The notes under the pieces were generated by a model. It searched no databases. It had not been told where the DNA came from and saw only the letters and a program-made list of their open reading frames with translations. Shown here in pieces: positions 1 to 6,304 of a DNA stretch of 12,651 bases (within the stretch, counting starts at the first letter, position 1; every line of letters starts with the position of its first letter). Both the position numbers and the translations under genes were made by a program. This stretch comes from Betaproteobacteria bacterium (GTDB taxonomy: Bacteria; Pseudomonadota; Gammaproteobacteria; Burkholderiales; SG8-41). The stretch spans positions 1 to 12,651 of the forward strand of contig JAOUIN010000045.1 in NCBI GenBank assembly GCA_029883965.1, in the 5' to 3' direction.

Positions 1-1
1 C

Positions 2-391
2 AGTGTGGAGCGCAGCAGCGAGCTGGAGGAATGGTTCGTTTCCGCGACACTGCGTTTGTCCCGTGGCGATGGCACCCGGTCGCGGGCGCGGATCAAGACG
101 CTTCTGTCGCAGCGCATCGCGTCGCAACCGCTGGGGATGCCCAATGCCGGTTCCATATTCCGCAATCCGCCGGATGATCACGCGGCACGTTTGATCGAGG
201 CCTGCGGACTCAAGGGCAAGACGATCGGCGGCGCGGTGATATCGACCAAGCACGCCAATTTCATCGTGAATGCCGGGGGTGCCAGCGCAGCAGATATTGA
301 AGCGCTGATCAACCTAGCGCAGCAGACCGTGCGCCAGCGTTTCGGCATCGCGCTGGAGCGCGAGGTGCGGGTGATAGGCAAACGGGCATGA
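2..391 (+). CDS. murB: UDP-N-acetylenolpyruvoylglucosamine reductase, C-terminal part (5' end outside window)
   Basis: MurB is the cytoplasmic FAD enzyme that uses NADPH to reduce UDP-GlcNAc-enolpyruvate to UDP-MurNAc, the second committed step of peptidoglycan synthesis. Only the last 129 codons are here. The frame is open from base 2 to the TGA at 389-391, so any start codon inside it is internal. The family signature NAGSIFRNP is present, and its serine (codon 152-154) is the expected general acid that protonates the enol. It is followed by AGLKGKTIGGAVIS and KHANFIVN, typical of the MurB C-terminal domain. The closing EVRVIG carries the conserved glutamate (codon 362-364). All the C-terminal catalytic features visible are intact. 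The gene lies 19 bases upstream of ddlB, the normal dcw order. Identification is by motif recognition; the FAD-binding N-terminal half cannot be checked here. Confidence 0.96.
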   Translation, partial: SVERSSELEEWFVSATLRLSRGDGTRSRARIKTLLSQRIASQPLGMPNAGSIFRNPPDDHAARLIEACGLKGKTIGGAVISTKHANFIVNAGGASAADIEALINLAQQTVRQRFGIALEREVRVIGKRA

Positions 392-410
392 GCGGGAACG
401 GACGACACAC

Positions 411-1322
411 GTGAGTGAATTCGGAAAAACTGCGGTGTTGATGGGCGGCCGGAGTGCGGAGCGCGAAGTGTCGCTGATGAGCGGCGGCAACGTGCTTGAC
501 GCCCTGCGCGAGGCCGGCATCGATGCTCACGCCTTCGATCCCGCGGAACGCGAGATTTTCGAAATCAAACGTGACGGATTTGAGCGCGCATTCATCGCGC
601 TGCACGGGCGTTACGGAGAGGACGGAACGGTGCAGGGCGCACTTGAGATGATGGGCATTCCCTATACGGGCAGCGGCGTCATGGCGTCCGCACTGGCAAT
701 GGACAAGGTGCGCACGAAGATGATGTGGAGTGCTGCGGGGATTCCGACACCGCGGTGTGAGGTGCTGGACGCGGGCAGCGACTGGGCGGGGGTGGCATCC
801 CGCCTGGGACTGCCGCTGATCGTAAAGCCGGTGCGCGAAGGCTCGACCATAGGCCTGACGAAGGTGATGCGAGCCAGTGATCTTCCGCAGGCCTACGCTA
901 ATGCCGCGCATCACGATCCCATGGTCATGGCGGAAGAGTTCATTGACGGCGCGGAGCTGACCGGCGGTTTCCTCGGCGACGACGCGTTGCCGCTGATCCG
1001 GATAGAGGCGCCGCAGGGCAATTACGATTACCAGAACAAGTACTTCAGTGATGCGACGAAATACCACTGCCCGTGCGGGCTCGACGAGGTCGAGGAGTCG
1101 CGCATCCGCAGTCTGGTCATGCGCAGTGCGCAGGTGCTTGGTTGCGCCGGCTGGGGGCGGGCGGATCTGATCCGCAGGGTTGACGGTAGCGTGCAGTTCC
1201 TGGAAATGAACACGTCACCCGGGATGACCGGACACAGCCTCGTGCCGATGGCCGCACGGCAGGCGGGCTTGTCGTTCACCGATCTCGTAACGCGGATACT
1301 GGAGCTGGCCCATGTGGGATAA
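411..1322 (+). CDS. ddlB: D-alanine--D-alanine ligase (DdlB type)
   Basis: This ATP-grasp ligase joins two D-alanines to make the dipeptide that ends the peptidoglycan stem. The product is 303 residues, normal for DdlB (about 306 in E. coli). The N-terminal motif VLMGGRSAEREVSLMSG holds the expected substrate-binding glutamate (E17). ALHGRYGEDG lies at 64-72. The ATP-binding segment IVKPVREGSTIGL has K139 and S145. The Mg-binding triad aligns with E. coli as D252, E265 and N267, within FLEMNTSPGMTGHS. The start is GTG at 411. The ATG at 388, which overlaps the murB stop, is in another frame and ends after eight codons, so it is not the start. The ribosome site is weak (a GGAACGGA-like stretch from 394). 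The 3' end overlaps ftsQ by 11 bases, so the two are probably translationally coupled. Nothing suggests inactivation. Confidence 0.97.
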   Translation: MSEFGKTAVLMGGRSAEREVSLMSGGNVLDALREAGIDAHAFDPAEREIFEIKRDGFERAFIALHGRYGEDGTVQGALEMMGIPYTGSGVMASALAMDKVRTKMMWSAAGIPTPRCEVLDAGSDWAGVASRLGLPLIVKPVREGSTIGLTKVMRASDLPQAYANAAHHDPMVMAEEFIDGAELTGGFLGDDALPLIRIEAPQGNYDYQNKYFSDATKYHCPCGLDEVEESRIRSLVMRSAQVLGCAGWGRADLIRRVDGSVQFLEMNTSPGMTGHSLVPMAARQAGLSFTDLVTRILELAHVG

Positions 1323-2046
1323 GCCGGCCGCACTGCATATGCTGACCGACCTGCTGGTGGTAACGGCGCTGCTGGGTCTGTTGTACGCCGGCGTGACTTA
1401 TGTCGTGCGACTGCCCGTGTTCCCGGTGCAGGAGGTCCGCGTGGTAATGCCGCTGAAGCACGTCACCCGCGAGCAGATCGAAGCCATCGTCAGCCGTGAA
1501 GTGCGCGGAACGTTCTTTACGCTCCAGCTCGAAACCGTGCGGACGGCTTTTGAAAAACTGCCGTGGGTACGCCGGGCGGAGGTGCGGCGCCACTGGCCCG
1601 GGCAGCTGGAAGTCGTGCTGACGGAACATGAGCCCCTGGCCCGCTGGGGCCGTGATGCGCTTGTGAACGTCCAGGGCGAGGTGTTCGAAGCGGTATTTGA
1701 CGGAGCGCTGCCGGTTTTCAACGGGCCCGCGGGCGTGGCGAAGGAAATGGCCATCCAGTATGACCACTTCCGGCGCAGCCTCGCCGCCATCGCCAAAACT
1801 CCTGGCGAAATCAATGTCTCGCCGCGCCGGGCCTGGCAGATTCGTTTGAGCGACGGCATGACGCTGGACCTCGGGCGTGAGCATGTCGAACAACGGTTGC
1901 AGCGTTTTGTGGTGACTTATCCCCGAACGATTGCACGAATGACGCAGCCGGTCGACCGGGTCGACTTGCGCTATGCGAACGGATTTGCGGTGCGAGTGCC
2001 GGGGTTGCCCCCGGCTTTGGACACACCGGGCAAACGCGGTGCTTAG
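1312..2046 (+). CDS. ftsQ: Cell division protein FtsQ
   Basis: FtsQ is a bitopic inner-membrane protein that recruits FtsB/FtsL and later divisome parts. The 244-residue product has a short cytoplasmic N-terminus, one membrane helix (about residues 11-32), and a periplasmic part. A POTRA domain follows at about 37-106, starting at FPVQEVRVV and ending at LEVVLTEHEPLARW. The FtsQ-type beta domain then runs to near the end and includes VDLRYANGFAVRVPG. The ATG at 1312 has GGAG at 1301-1304, seven bases upstream, and starts inside the last codons of ddlB. FtsQ diverges quickly, so identification rests on domain layout, the LPWV-x-A-x-VRR segment (83-93), and position between ddlB and ftsA. The length is slightly below the E. 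coli protein (276), and the N-terminal cytoplasmic tail is short. Confidence 0.95.
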   Translation: MWDKPAALHMLTDLLVVTALLGLLYAGVTYVVRLPVFPVQEVRVVMPLKHVTREQIEAIVSREVRGTFFTLQLETVRTAFEKLPWVRRAEVRRHWPGQLEVVLTEHEPLARWGRDALVNVQGEVFEAVFDGALPVFNGPAGVAKEMAIQYDHFRRSLAAIAKTPGEINVSPRRAWQIRLSDGMTLDLGREHVEQRLQRFVVTYPRTIARMTQPVDRVDLRYANGFAVRVPGLPPALDTPGKRGA

Positions 2047-2060
2047 GAAACGACGGAAAT

Positions 2061-3299
2061 ATGAGCGCAACTAGAGAAAACAAAAAACTGGTAGTGGGCC
2101 TGGACATAGGCACGTCGAAAATCGTGGCCATCGTTGGCGAGCTCAGGCCCGAGGGTGGCTTCGAGATCATCGGCATGGGCAGTCATCAGTCGCGCGGACT
2201 GAAAAAGGGCGTGGTCGTCAACATCGAGACGACGGTCAACGCAATCCAGCGGGCGCTGGAAGAAGCCGAGTTGATGGCTGATTGCAAGATTCGTGAGGTT
2301 TATACGGGAATCGCCGGCAACCATATCAAGAGCTTCAACTCGCAGGGCATGGTTGCGATCAAGGACAAGGAAGTCACGCAAATGGACATCGATCGCGTGA
2401 TTGAAACGGCGAAAGCCGTGCAGATCCCGAACGATCAGCAGATTCTCCATGTGCTCAATCAGGAATTCATAATCGACGGCCAGGAAGATGTGCGTGAGCC
2501 GCTGGGCATGTCGGGCGTGCGGCTGGAAGTGAAGGTGCATATCGTTACCGGCGCGGTGTCTGCGGCGCAGAACATCATCAAGTGCGTGCGCCGCTGCGGC
2601 CTCGAAGTCAATGACCTGATTCTGCAACCGCTGGCCTCATCGGTCGCGGTGCTGTCCGAGGATGAAAAGGATCTGGGGGTGTGTCTCGTCGACATAGGCG
2701 GCGGGACCACCGACATGGCGGTGTTCACCCATGGTGCTATCCGGCACACCGCTGTGATCCCGATTGCCGGTGATCAGATTACCAACGACATTGCGATGGC
2801 GCTGCGCACTCCGACCAAAGACGCGGAGGACATCAAGCAGCGCTTCGGCTGCGCCCTGTCGCAGCTGGCTGATCCGCAGGACATGGTCGAGGTGCCCGGA
2901 GTCGGGGACCGCAGCTCACGGCAACTGTCGCGCAAAACCCTGGCTGAAGTCATAGAACCACGGGTCGAAGAGCTCTATTCGCTGGTCCAGACGGAATTGC
3001 GCCGGAGCGGTTACGAGGAACTGCTGTCTTCGGGGGTGGTGCTGACGGGGGGGTCGAGCGCGATGCAGGGCATGGTCGAACTCGGCGAGGAAATCTTCCA
3101 CATGCCCGTGCGCATCGGCATGCCGCAGTACGCAGGCGGGCTTGCGGAAGTGGTTCGCAGCACCCGCCACGCGACAGGCGTGGGTCTGCTCATCGCCGGG
3201 GCCAATGAGCACCGCCAGCGGGATGCGGCGCGCATGCATATCAGCAGTTTTCAGCAGGTTCTGGACCGGATGAAGAACTGGTTTACGGGAAATTTTTGA
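2061..3299 (+). CDS. ftsA: Cell division protein FtsA
   Basis: FtsA is an actin-like ATPase that tethers FtsZ filaments to the inner membrane and signals to the late divisome. The product has 412 residues, a normal length. Nucleotide-binding motifs are in order: phosphate 1 GLDIGTSK (13-20), phosphate 2 CLVDIGGGTTDMAVF (208-222), and the adenosine motif VVLTGGSSAMQGM (326-338). The family-specific 1C domain lies at about 84-165, with KEVTQMDIDRVI near 103. The C-terminus VLDRMKNWFTGNF (400-412) looks like the amphipathic membrane-targeting helix: hydrophobic and aromatic residues on one face, K and R on the other. The start ATG lies 14 bases after the ftsQ stop, with purine-rich AGGAAACGACGGA just before it. 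It is probably co-transcribed with ftsQ. Confidence 0.98.
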   Translation: MSATRENKKLVVGLDIGTSKIVAIVGELRPEGGFEIIGMGSHQSRGLKKGVVVNIETTVNAIQRALEEAELMADCKIREVYTGIAGNHIKSFNSQGMVAIKDKEVTQMDIDRVIETAKAVQIPNDQQILHVLNQEFIIDGQEDVREPLGMSGVRLEVKVHIVTGAVSAAQNIIKCVRRCGLEVNDLILQPLASSVAVLSEDEKDLGVCLVDIGGGTTDMAVFTHGAIRHTAVIPIAGDQITNDIAMALRTPTKDAEDIKQRFGCALSQLADPQDMVEVPGVGDRSSRQLSRKTLAEVIEPRVEELYSLVQTELRRSGYEELLSSGVVLTGGSSAMQGMVELGEEIFHMPVRIGMPQYAGGLAEVVRSTRHATGVGLLIAGANEHRQRDAARMHISSFQQVLDRMKNWFTGNF

Positions 3300-3322
3300 T
3301 TGTGATGACGAATCGGACGGAT

Positions 3323-3352
3323 TTGCAGTTTGGGTATATCGGGTTTTTCAAT
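3323..3352 (+). promoter_or_regulatory. Possible promoter in the A/T-rich ftsA-ftsZ gap
   Basis: The 96 bases between ftsA and ftsZ are far richer in A and T than the genes around them. TTGCAG (3323-3328) could be a -35 element and TTCAAT (3347-3352) a -10, with an 18-base spacer. That would place transcription start roughly 36 bases before the ftsZ ATG. Extra ftsZ promoters in and near the end of ftsA are well known in other proteobacteria, which makes an element here plausible. The hexamers are only moderate matches, so this is a candidate only. Confidence 0.25.
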
Positions 3353-3383
3353 TTAATTTTCAACTTTACTTTGTTCGCGCAAA

Positions 3384-3390
3384 AAGGAGA
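3384..3390 (+). promoter_or_regulatory. Strong ribosome binding site of ftsZ
   Basis: AAGGAGA lies five bases before the ATG at 3396. It is the best Shine-Dalgarno sequence in the window and sits in an A-rich stretch likely to be unstructured. This fits the high FtsZ copy number relative to FtsA and FtsQ, whose sites are weaker, and it fixes the start codon. Confidence 0.8.
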
Positions 3391-3395
3391 CTCAC

Positions 3396-4556
3396 ATGAT
3401 TGAACTGATTGATGCACAAGCACAGGAAGCCGTAATCAAGGTCGTTGGTGTCGGTGGCTGCGGCGGCAATGCAGTGGACCACATGATTGTGCAGGGCGTG
3501 CAGGGTGTGGAGTTCATCTGCGCCAATACGGATGCCCAGGCGCTCAAGCGCAATCAGGCCAAAACCCAGCTGCAACTGGGCAGTGAGATCACCAAGGGAC
3601 TCGGGGCCGGCGCCAATCCGGAAATCGGGCGCCAGGCTGCGCTGGAGGACCGCGAACGCATCGCCGAGCTGATCTCGGGCGCCGACATGCTGTTCCTGAC
3701 GGCCGGCATGGGTGGTGGCACCGGCACGGGTGCCGCACCGGTGGTGGCTGAAATTGCCAAGGAACTGGGCATACTGACGGTGGCCGTAGTGACGAAGCCC
3801 TTTGCATTTGAGGGCAAGCGGCAGCGTCTGGCGCAGGAAGGTCTGGATGCGCTGGCGCAACATGTCGATTCGCTGATCGTCATTCCGAATGACAAGCTGA
3901 TGCAGGTGCTCGGCAATTCGATCACGCTGGACGAAGCCTTCCGTGCAGCCAATGACGTGCTCCATGGCGCAGTCGCCGGAATTGCCGAAATCATCAGCTG
4001 CCCCGGAATGATCAATGTTGACTTTGCCGACGTACGCACCGTCATGGGTGAAATGGGCATGGCGATGATGGGCTCGGCCAAGGCGGCCGGAACCGGCAGG
4101 GCGCGTGAAGCGGCAGAACAGGCGATCGCCTGCCCGCTGCTGGAAGACATCAATATCTCTGATGCGCGTGGCGTACTGGTAAACATTTCGGCGAGCAAGT
4201 CGACTTTCCAGCTGCAGGAAATGTATGACGTCATGGAAACCATCAAGGCATTTGCGGCTGACTCTGCCACGGTAATTGTCGGCACGGTATACGATGACAG
4301 CCTTGAGGACGGTCTGCGCGTGACCATTGTCGCCACCGGATTGGGCAAGCCCCTCGCGCGGCAGACCGCGAAGCCGCTGGTCGTCGTTGCCCAGAAGACG
4401 GGAACCCACGACATGGCGATGGAGGTTGATTACGGTGCGCTGGAGCAGCCGGCGGTAATTCGCCGACGCAATCGCGATGCCACGATCGAAGCCATGCGTC
4501 AGTCAGGAGTCGAGACCCTGGATATCCCGGCGTTCTTGCGCAAACAGGCGGATTGA
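3396..4556 (+). CDS. ftsZ: Cell division protein FtsZ
   Basis: FtsZ is the tubulin-like GTPase that forms the cytokinetic ring. The product has 386 residues. The N-terminal nucleotide-binding region has GVGGCGGNAV (18-27), NTDAQAL (44-50) and the tubulin signature GGGTGTG (106-112). The T7 loop NVDFADVR (207-214) supplies the catalytic acidic residues to the neighbouring subunit. The C-terminal domain includes RGVLVNISASKS and LRVTIVATGLG (about 307-317). A linker of roughly 55 residues leads to the conserved tail LDIPAFLRKQAD (375-386), which binds FtsA and other partners. The core glycine loop carries Cys22 where E. coli has glycine; I recall this variant in some betaproteobacteria. The start is fixed by the strong ribosome site. 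The gene is intact. Confidence 0.99.
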   Translation: MIELIDAQAQEAVIKVVGVGGCGGNAVDHMIVQGVQGVEFICANTDAQALKRNQAKTQLQLGSEITKGLGAGANPEIGRQAALEDRERIAELISGADMLFLTAGMGGGTGTGAAPVVAEIAKELGILTVAVVTKPFAFEGKRQRLAQEGLDALAQHVDSLIVIPNDKLMQVLGNSITLDEAFRAANDVLHGAVAGIAEIISCPGMINVDFADVRTVMGEMGMAMMGSAKAAGTGRAREAAEQAIACPLLEDINISDARGVLVNISASKSTFQLQEMYDVMETIKAFAADSATVIVGTVYDDSLEDGLRVTIVATGLGKPLARQTAKPLVVVAQKTGTHDMAMEVDYGALEQPAVIRRRNRDATIEAMRQSGVETLDIPAFLRKQAD

Positions 4557-4622
4557 CCGGGCTGTCATGGTCCGGACGCGAAGATTGACTGCGGCTGGCG
4601 TCTGTGCTGCGGTGCGGCAACG

Positions 4623-4631
4623 TGATAAAAT
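4623..4631 (+). promoter_or_regulatory. Extended -10 promoter candidate for lpxC
   Basis: TGATAAAAT matches an extended -10 element (TGn followed by TAAAAT, five of six bases to TATAAT). It lies in the 127-base gap between ftsZ and lpxC. Transcription would start near 4638, giving a leader of about 46 bases before the GTG at 4684. No good -35 hexamer is seen at 16-18 bases upstream, which extended -10 promoters can tolerate. Function is inferred from sequence alone. Confidence 0.45.
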
Positions 4632-4683
4632 CGCATGCCTTGCCGGGTGCCGGCGCCATTGTCAGTCAATGCGGAACTAGAAA

Positions 4684-5595
4684 GTGATCAAGCAGCGTAC
4701 ATTGAAGAACGTGATTCGCGCCACCGGCGTGGGTTTGCACACGGGCGAAAAGGTTCATCTGACCCTGCGCCCGGCGCAACCGAACACCGGAATCGTGTTC
4801 CGGCGGACCGATCTCGATGTGCCGGTCGACATTAAAGCCGATCCGTATGCCGTTGGTGATACCCGCCTGTCATCGTGTCTCGAGAAAGATGGTGTACGCA
4901 TACAGACGGTCGAGCACTTGATGTCTGCGCTGGCCGGTTTGGGGGTGGACAATGTGTGGATTGATGTCACCGCACCGGAAGTGCCGATCATGGACGGAAG
5001 CGCCGGTCCGTTCGTATTTCTGCTGCAGTCGGCCGGGATCGAAGAGCAGGAGGCGCAGAAAAAGTTCATTCGGATACTTGAACCGGTCGAGGTCAGGGAC
5101 GGGGACAAATGGGTGCGGTTTGAGCCGCACAATGGTTTCCGCCTGGAGCTGGCCATTGATTACGTGCATCCGGTATTCGATGAAAGCGCGCAATCTGTCG
5201 TCGTAGACTTTGCTACGACCTCATATGTAAACGAAGTGGCACGTGCGCGGACGTTCGGGTTCATGCAGGATGTGGAGAGCATGCGCTCGCAGGGGCTCGC
5301 GCTGGGCGGTAGCCTGGATAACGCGATCGTCATGGACGAATACCGAGTACTTAACACCGATGGACTGCGCTACAACAACGAGTTCGTCAAACACAAGGTG
5401 CTGGACGCCATCGGTGACCTGTATTTGCTGGGTCATCCTCTCATCGGCGCATTCAGCGGGCACAAATCGGGCCACGCGATGAACAATCGCCTGTTGCGCC
5501 ATCTGCTGGAGTCGCCGCGGGCCTGGGAGTACATCAGTTTTGATCGCACCGAGGACGCACCTTTGTTCCTTGCGTGGCAGCCACAGGTCGCCTGA
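4684..5595 (+). CDS. lpxC: UDP-3-O-acyl-N-acetylglucosamine deacetylase
   Basis: LpxC is the zinc amidase that removes acetate from UDP-3-O-acyl-GlcNAc. This is the first irreversible step of lipid A synthesis and takes place in the cytoplasm. The product has 303 residues (E. coli 305). Zinc ligands line up one residue before the E. coli numbers: H78 (in TVEHLMSAL), H237 and D241 (in FVKHKVLDAIGDLYLLGH). The catalytic pair E77 and H264 (in FSGHKSGHAMNN) is present, as are the family motifs IMDGSAGPF (102-110) and SLDNAIV (210-216). The start is GTG at 4684: an in-frame TAG at 4678-4680 rules out any longer form, and GGA at 4673-4675 is the only ribosome-site-like sequence. lpxC commonly closes the dcw cluster in proteobacteria. 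The gene looks fully functional. Confidence 0.99.
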   Translation: MIKQRTLKNVIRATGVGLHTGEKVHLTLRPAQPNTGIVFRRTDLDVPVDIKADPYAVGDTRLSSCLEKDGVRIQTVEHLMSALAGLGVDNVWIDVTAPEVPIMDGSAGPFVFLLQSAGIEEQEAQKKFIRILEPVEVRDGDKWVRFEPHNGFRLELAIDYVHPVFDESAQSVVVDFATTSYVNEVARARTFGFMQDVESMRSQGLALGGSLDNAIVMDEYRVLNTDGLRYNNEFVKHKVLDAIGDLYLLGHPLIGAFSGHKSGHAMNNRLLRHLLESPRAWEYISFDRTEDAPLFLAWQPQVA

Positions 5596-5637
5596 CCGTG
5601 GCCGGCGGCCCACGGGCCTGATCCGGCGGCGCCATTC

Positions 5638-5823
5638 ATGTTGATCCTGCGCCTGATCGGGATATTTGCGCTGATTGCCATAGGCGTATCTCTGGCCGCG
5701 TACGCCTATACCCGACAGCGGCGCTACCTCCAATTTGCGTGGCGGGTATTCATGGCCACCGTGATGTTCGTGCTGCTACTGATGGCTTTTTATGCGGCCG
5801 AGCGTCTATTGGTAGTGGTTTGA
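5638..5823 (+). CDS. Small two-helix inner-membrane protein, unknown function
   Basis: This 61-residue protein has two hydrophobic segments, about residues 3-24 and 37-53. The short loop between them (TRQRRYLQFAWR, 25-36) carries four arginines. By the positive-inside rule the loop should be cytoplasmic and both ends periplasmic. There is no signal peptidase site, cysteine or enzyme motif. It starts 42 bases after the lpxC stop on the same strand, so it is probably transcribed with lpxC. It ends 20 bases before the stop of the oppositely oriented DciA-like gene. The ribosome site is poor (GGCGG around 5625-5629). I recall similar unnamed small proteins near lpxC and secA in betaproteobacteria, but I cannot give a family name. 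The hydrophobicity pattern and tight packing support a real gene. No function is proposed. Confidence 0.72.
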   Translation: MLILRLIGIFALIAIGVSLAAYAYTRQRRYLQFAWRVFMATVMFVLLLMAFYAAERLLVVV

Positions 5824-5843
5824 ACGACGGCTCCGGCAAACGA

Positions 5844-6284
5844 TCAGCTTGATTTCCGCTGTCGGGCAGCAAATCGGGCCAGCGCAGCGCGCAGCCCCGG
5901 ATCTTTGACCTGATTCGACAGCGCATCTAAATTCTCAATTAAATCAACAGGTAATGGCGGTTTTTTGCTGCGCATTCCGGTCGCGGTTGTGACTTTGTTA
6001 ACTTGAACTCGCACCTGAATTCCAGTAACCTTCGCCCTCTGATTTTGCAGTTTCTTAAGCAATCGCGGCGCCAGTTGTTTTAGTTTGGCCGCAATTGCGC
6101 CGTTGTCTGCCGCTATGACCAGCACGCCGTCCCGGTCTCCGACCACGCGGCTTGCCCGGGCCAGATCAGGGGGCGTGCAGACCACATAAAGCCGTTGCAG
6201 CGCTGAGAGGCGCTGCATTGTCCGGGTCAGTGCCGACAAGCCCGCAGTGTTTTCAATAAGGGCGCTGATTTTGCGGGTGGACAT
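5844..6284 (-). CDS. DciA-like (DUF721) helicase-loading protein
   Basis: This 146-residue protein resembles the DUF721 family, whose studied members (DciA) help load the replicative helicase DnaB in bacteria lacking DnaC. The family-like core is an N-terminal half with helices and a small KH-like fold: LYVVCTPPDLARASRVV, then the strand GVLVIAADNGAIAAKLKQL (53-71), then helix PRLLKKLQ. It continues with the strand VTGIQVRVQV. The tail is basic and contains PLPVDLIENLDALSNQVKDPGLRAALARFAAR, a helical segment common at the C-terminus of proteobacterial forms. The ATG on the minus strand is at 6284. No clear Shine-Dalgarno sequence precedes it. It is the only minus-strand gene here, convergent with the small membrane protein and divergent from the M23 gene. 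Parts of it are more A/T-rich than its neighbours. The name is by family resemblance, as DUF721 proteins diverge strongly. Confidence 0.82.
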   Translation of the reverse strand: MSTRKISALIENTAGLSALTRTMQRLSALQRLYVVCTPPDLARASRVVGDRDGVLVIAADNGAIAAKLKQLAPRLLKKLQNQRAKVTGIQVRVQVNKVTTATGMRSKKPPLPVDLIENLDALSNQVKDPGLRAALARFAARQRKSS

Positions 6285-6304
6285 GGCGGATTGGGAGAGT
6301 AGCT

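Noticed and set aside
309..1067. Minus-strand open frame (252 codons) opposite murB and ddlB
   Set aside because: It covers conserved MurB and Ddl codons on the other strand, has low-complexity basic composition and no family motif.
1276..2070. Minus-strand open frame (264 codons) opposite ftsQ
   Set aside because: It mirrors ftsQ almost exactly and is His/Arg/Gln-rich. FtsQ has a membrane helix, a POTRA domain and the right neighbours.
3366..4409. Long minus-strand open frame (347 codons) opposite ftsZ
   Set aside because: The + strand has unmistakable FtsZ motifs over the whole stretch. The antisense translation is rich in His, Arg and Gln with no recognisable domain and no ribosome site, typical of a shadow in G+C-rich DNA.
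4477..4835. Short + strand frames (67 and 66 codons) in the ftsZ-lpxC gap and lpxC start
   Set aside because: They overlap the ends of ftsZ or lpxC in another frame, lack ribosome sites, and their translations show no hydrophobic or domain pattern. The promoter explanation for the gap is simpler.
5596..5615. Hairpin CCGTGG / CCACGG just after lpxC, considered as a terminator
   Set aside because: The stem is only six base pairs with an eight-base loop and no run of Ts follows. It could be chance in G+C-rich sequence, and the small membrane gene downstream would be cut off.
5824..5843. Search for a bidirectional terminator between the convergent small membrane gene and dciA-like gene
   Set aside because: Only 20 bases separate the stops, and I found no stem with a T run on either strand.
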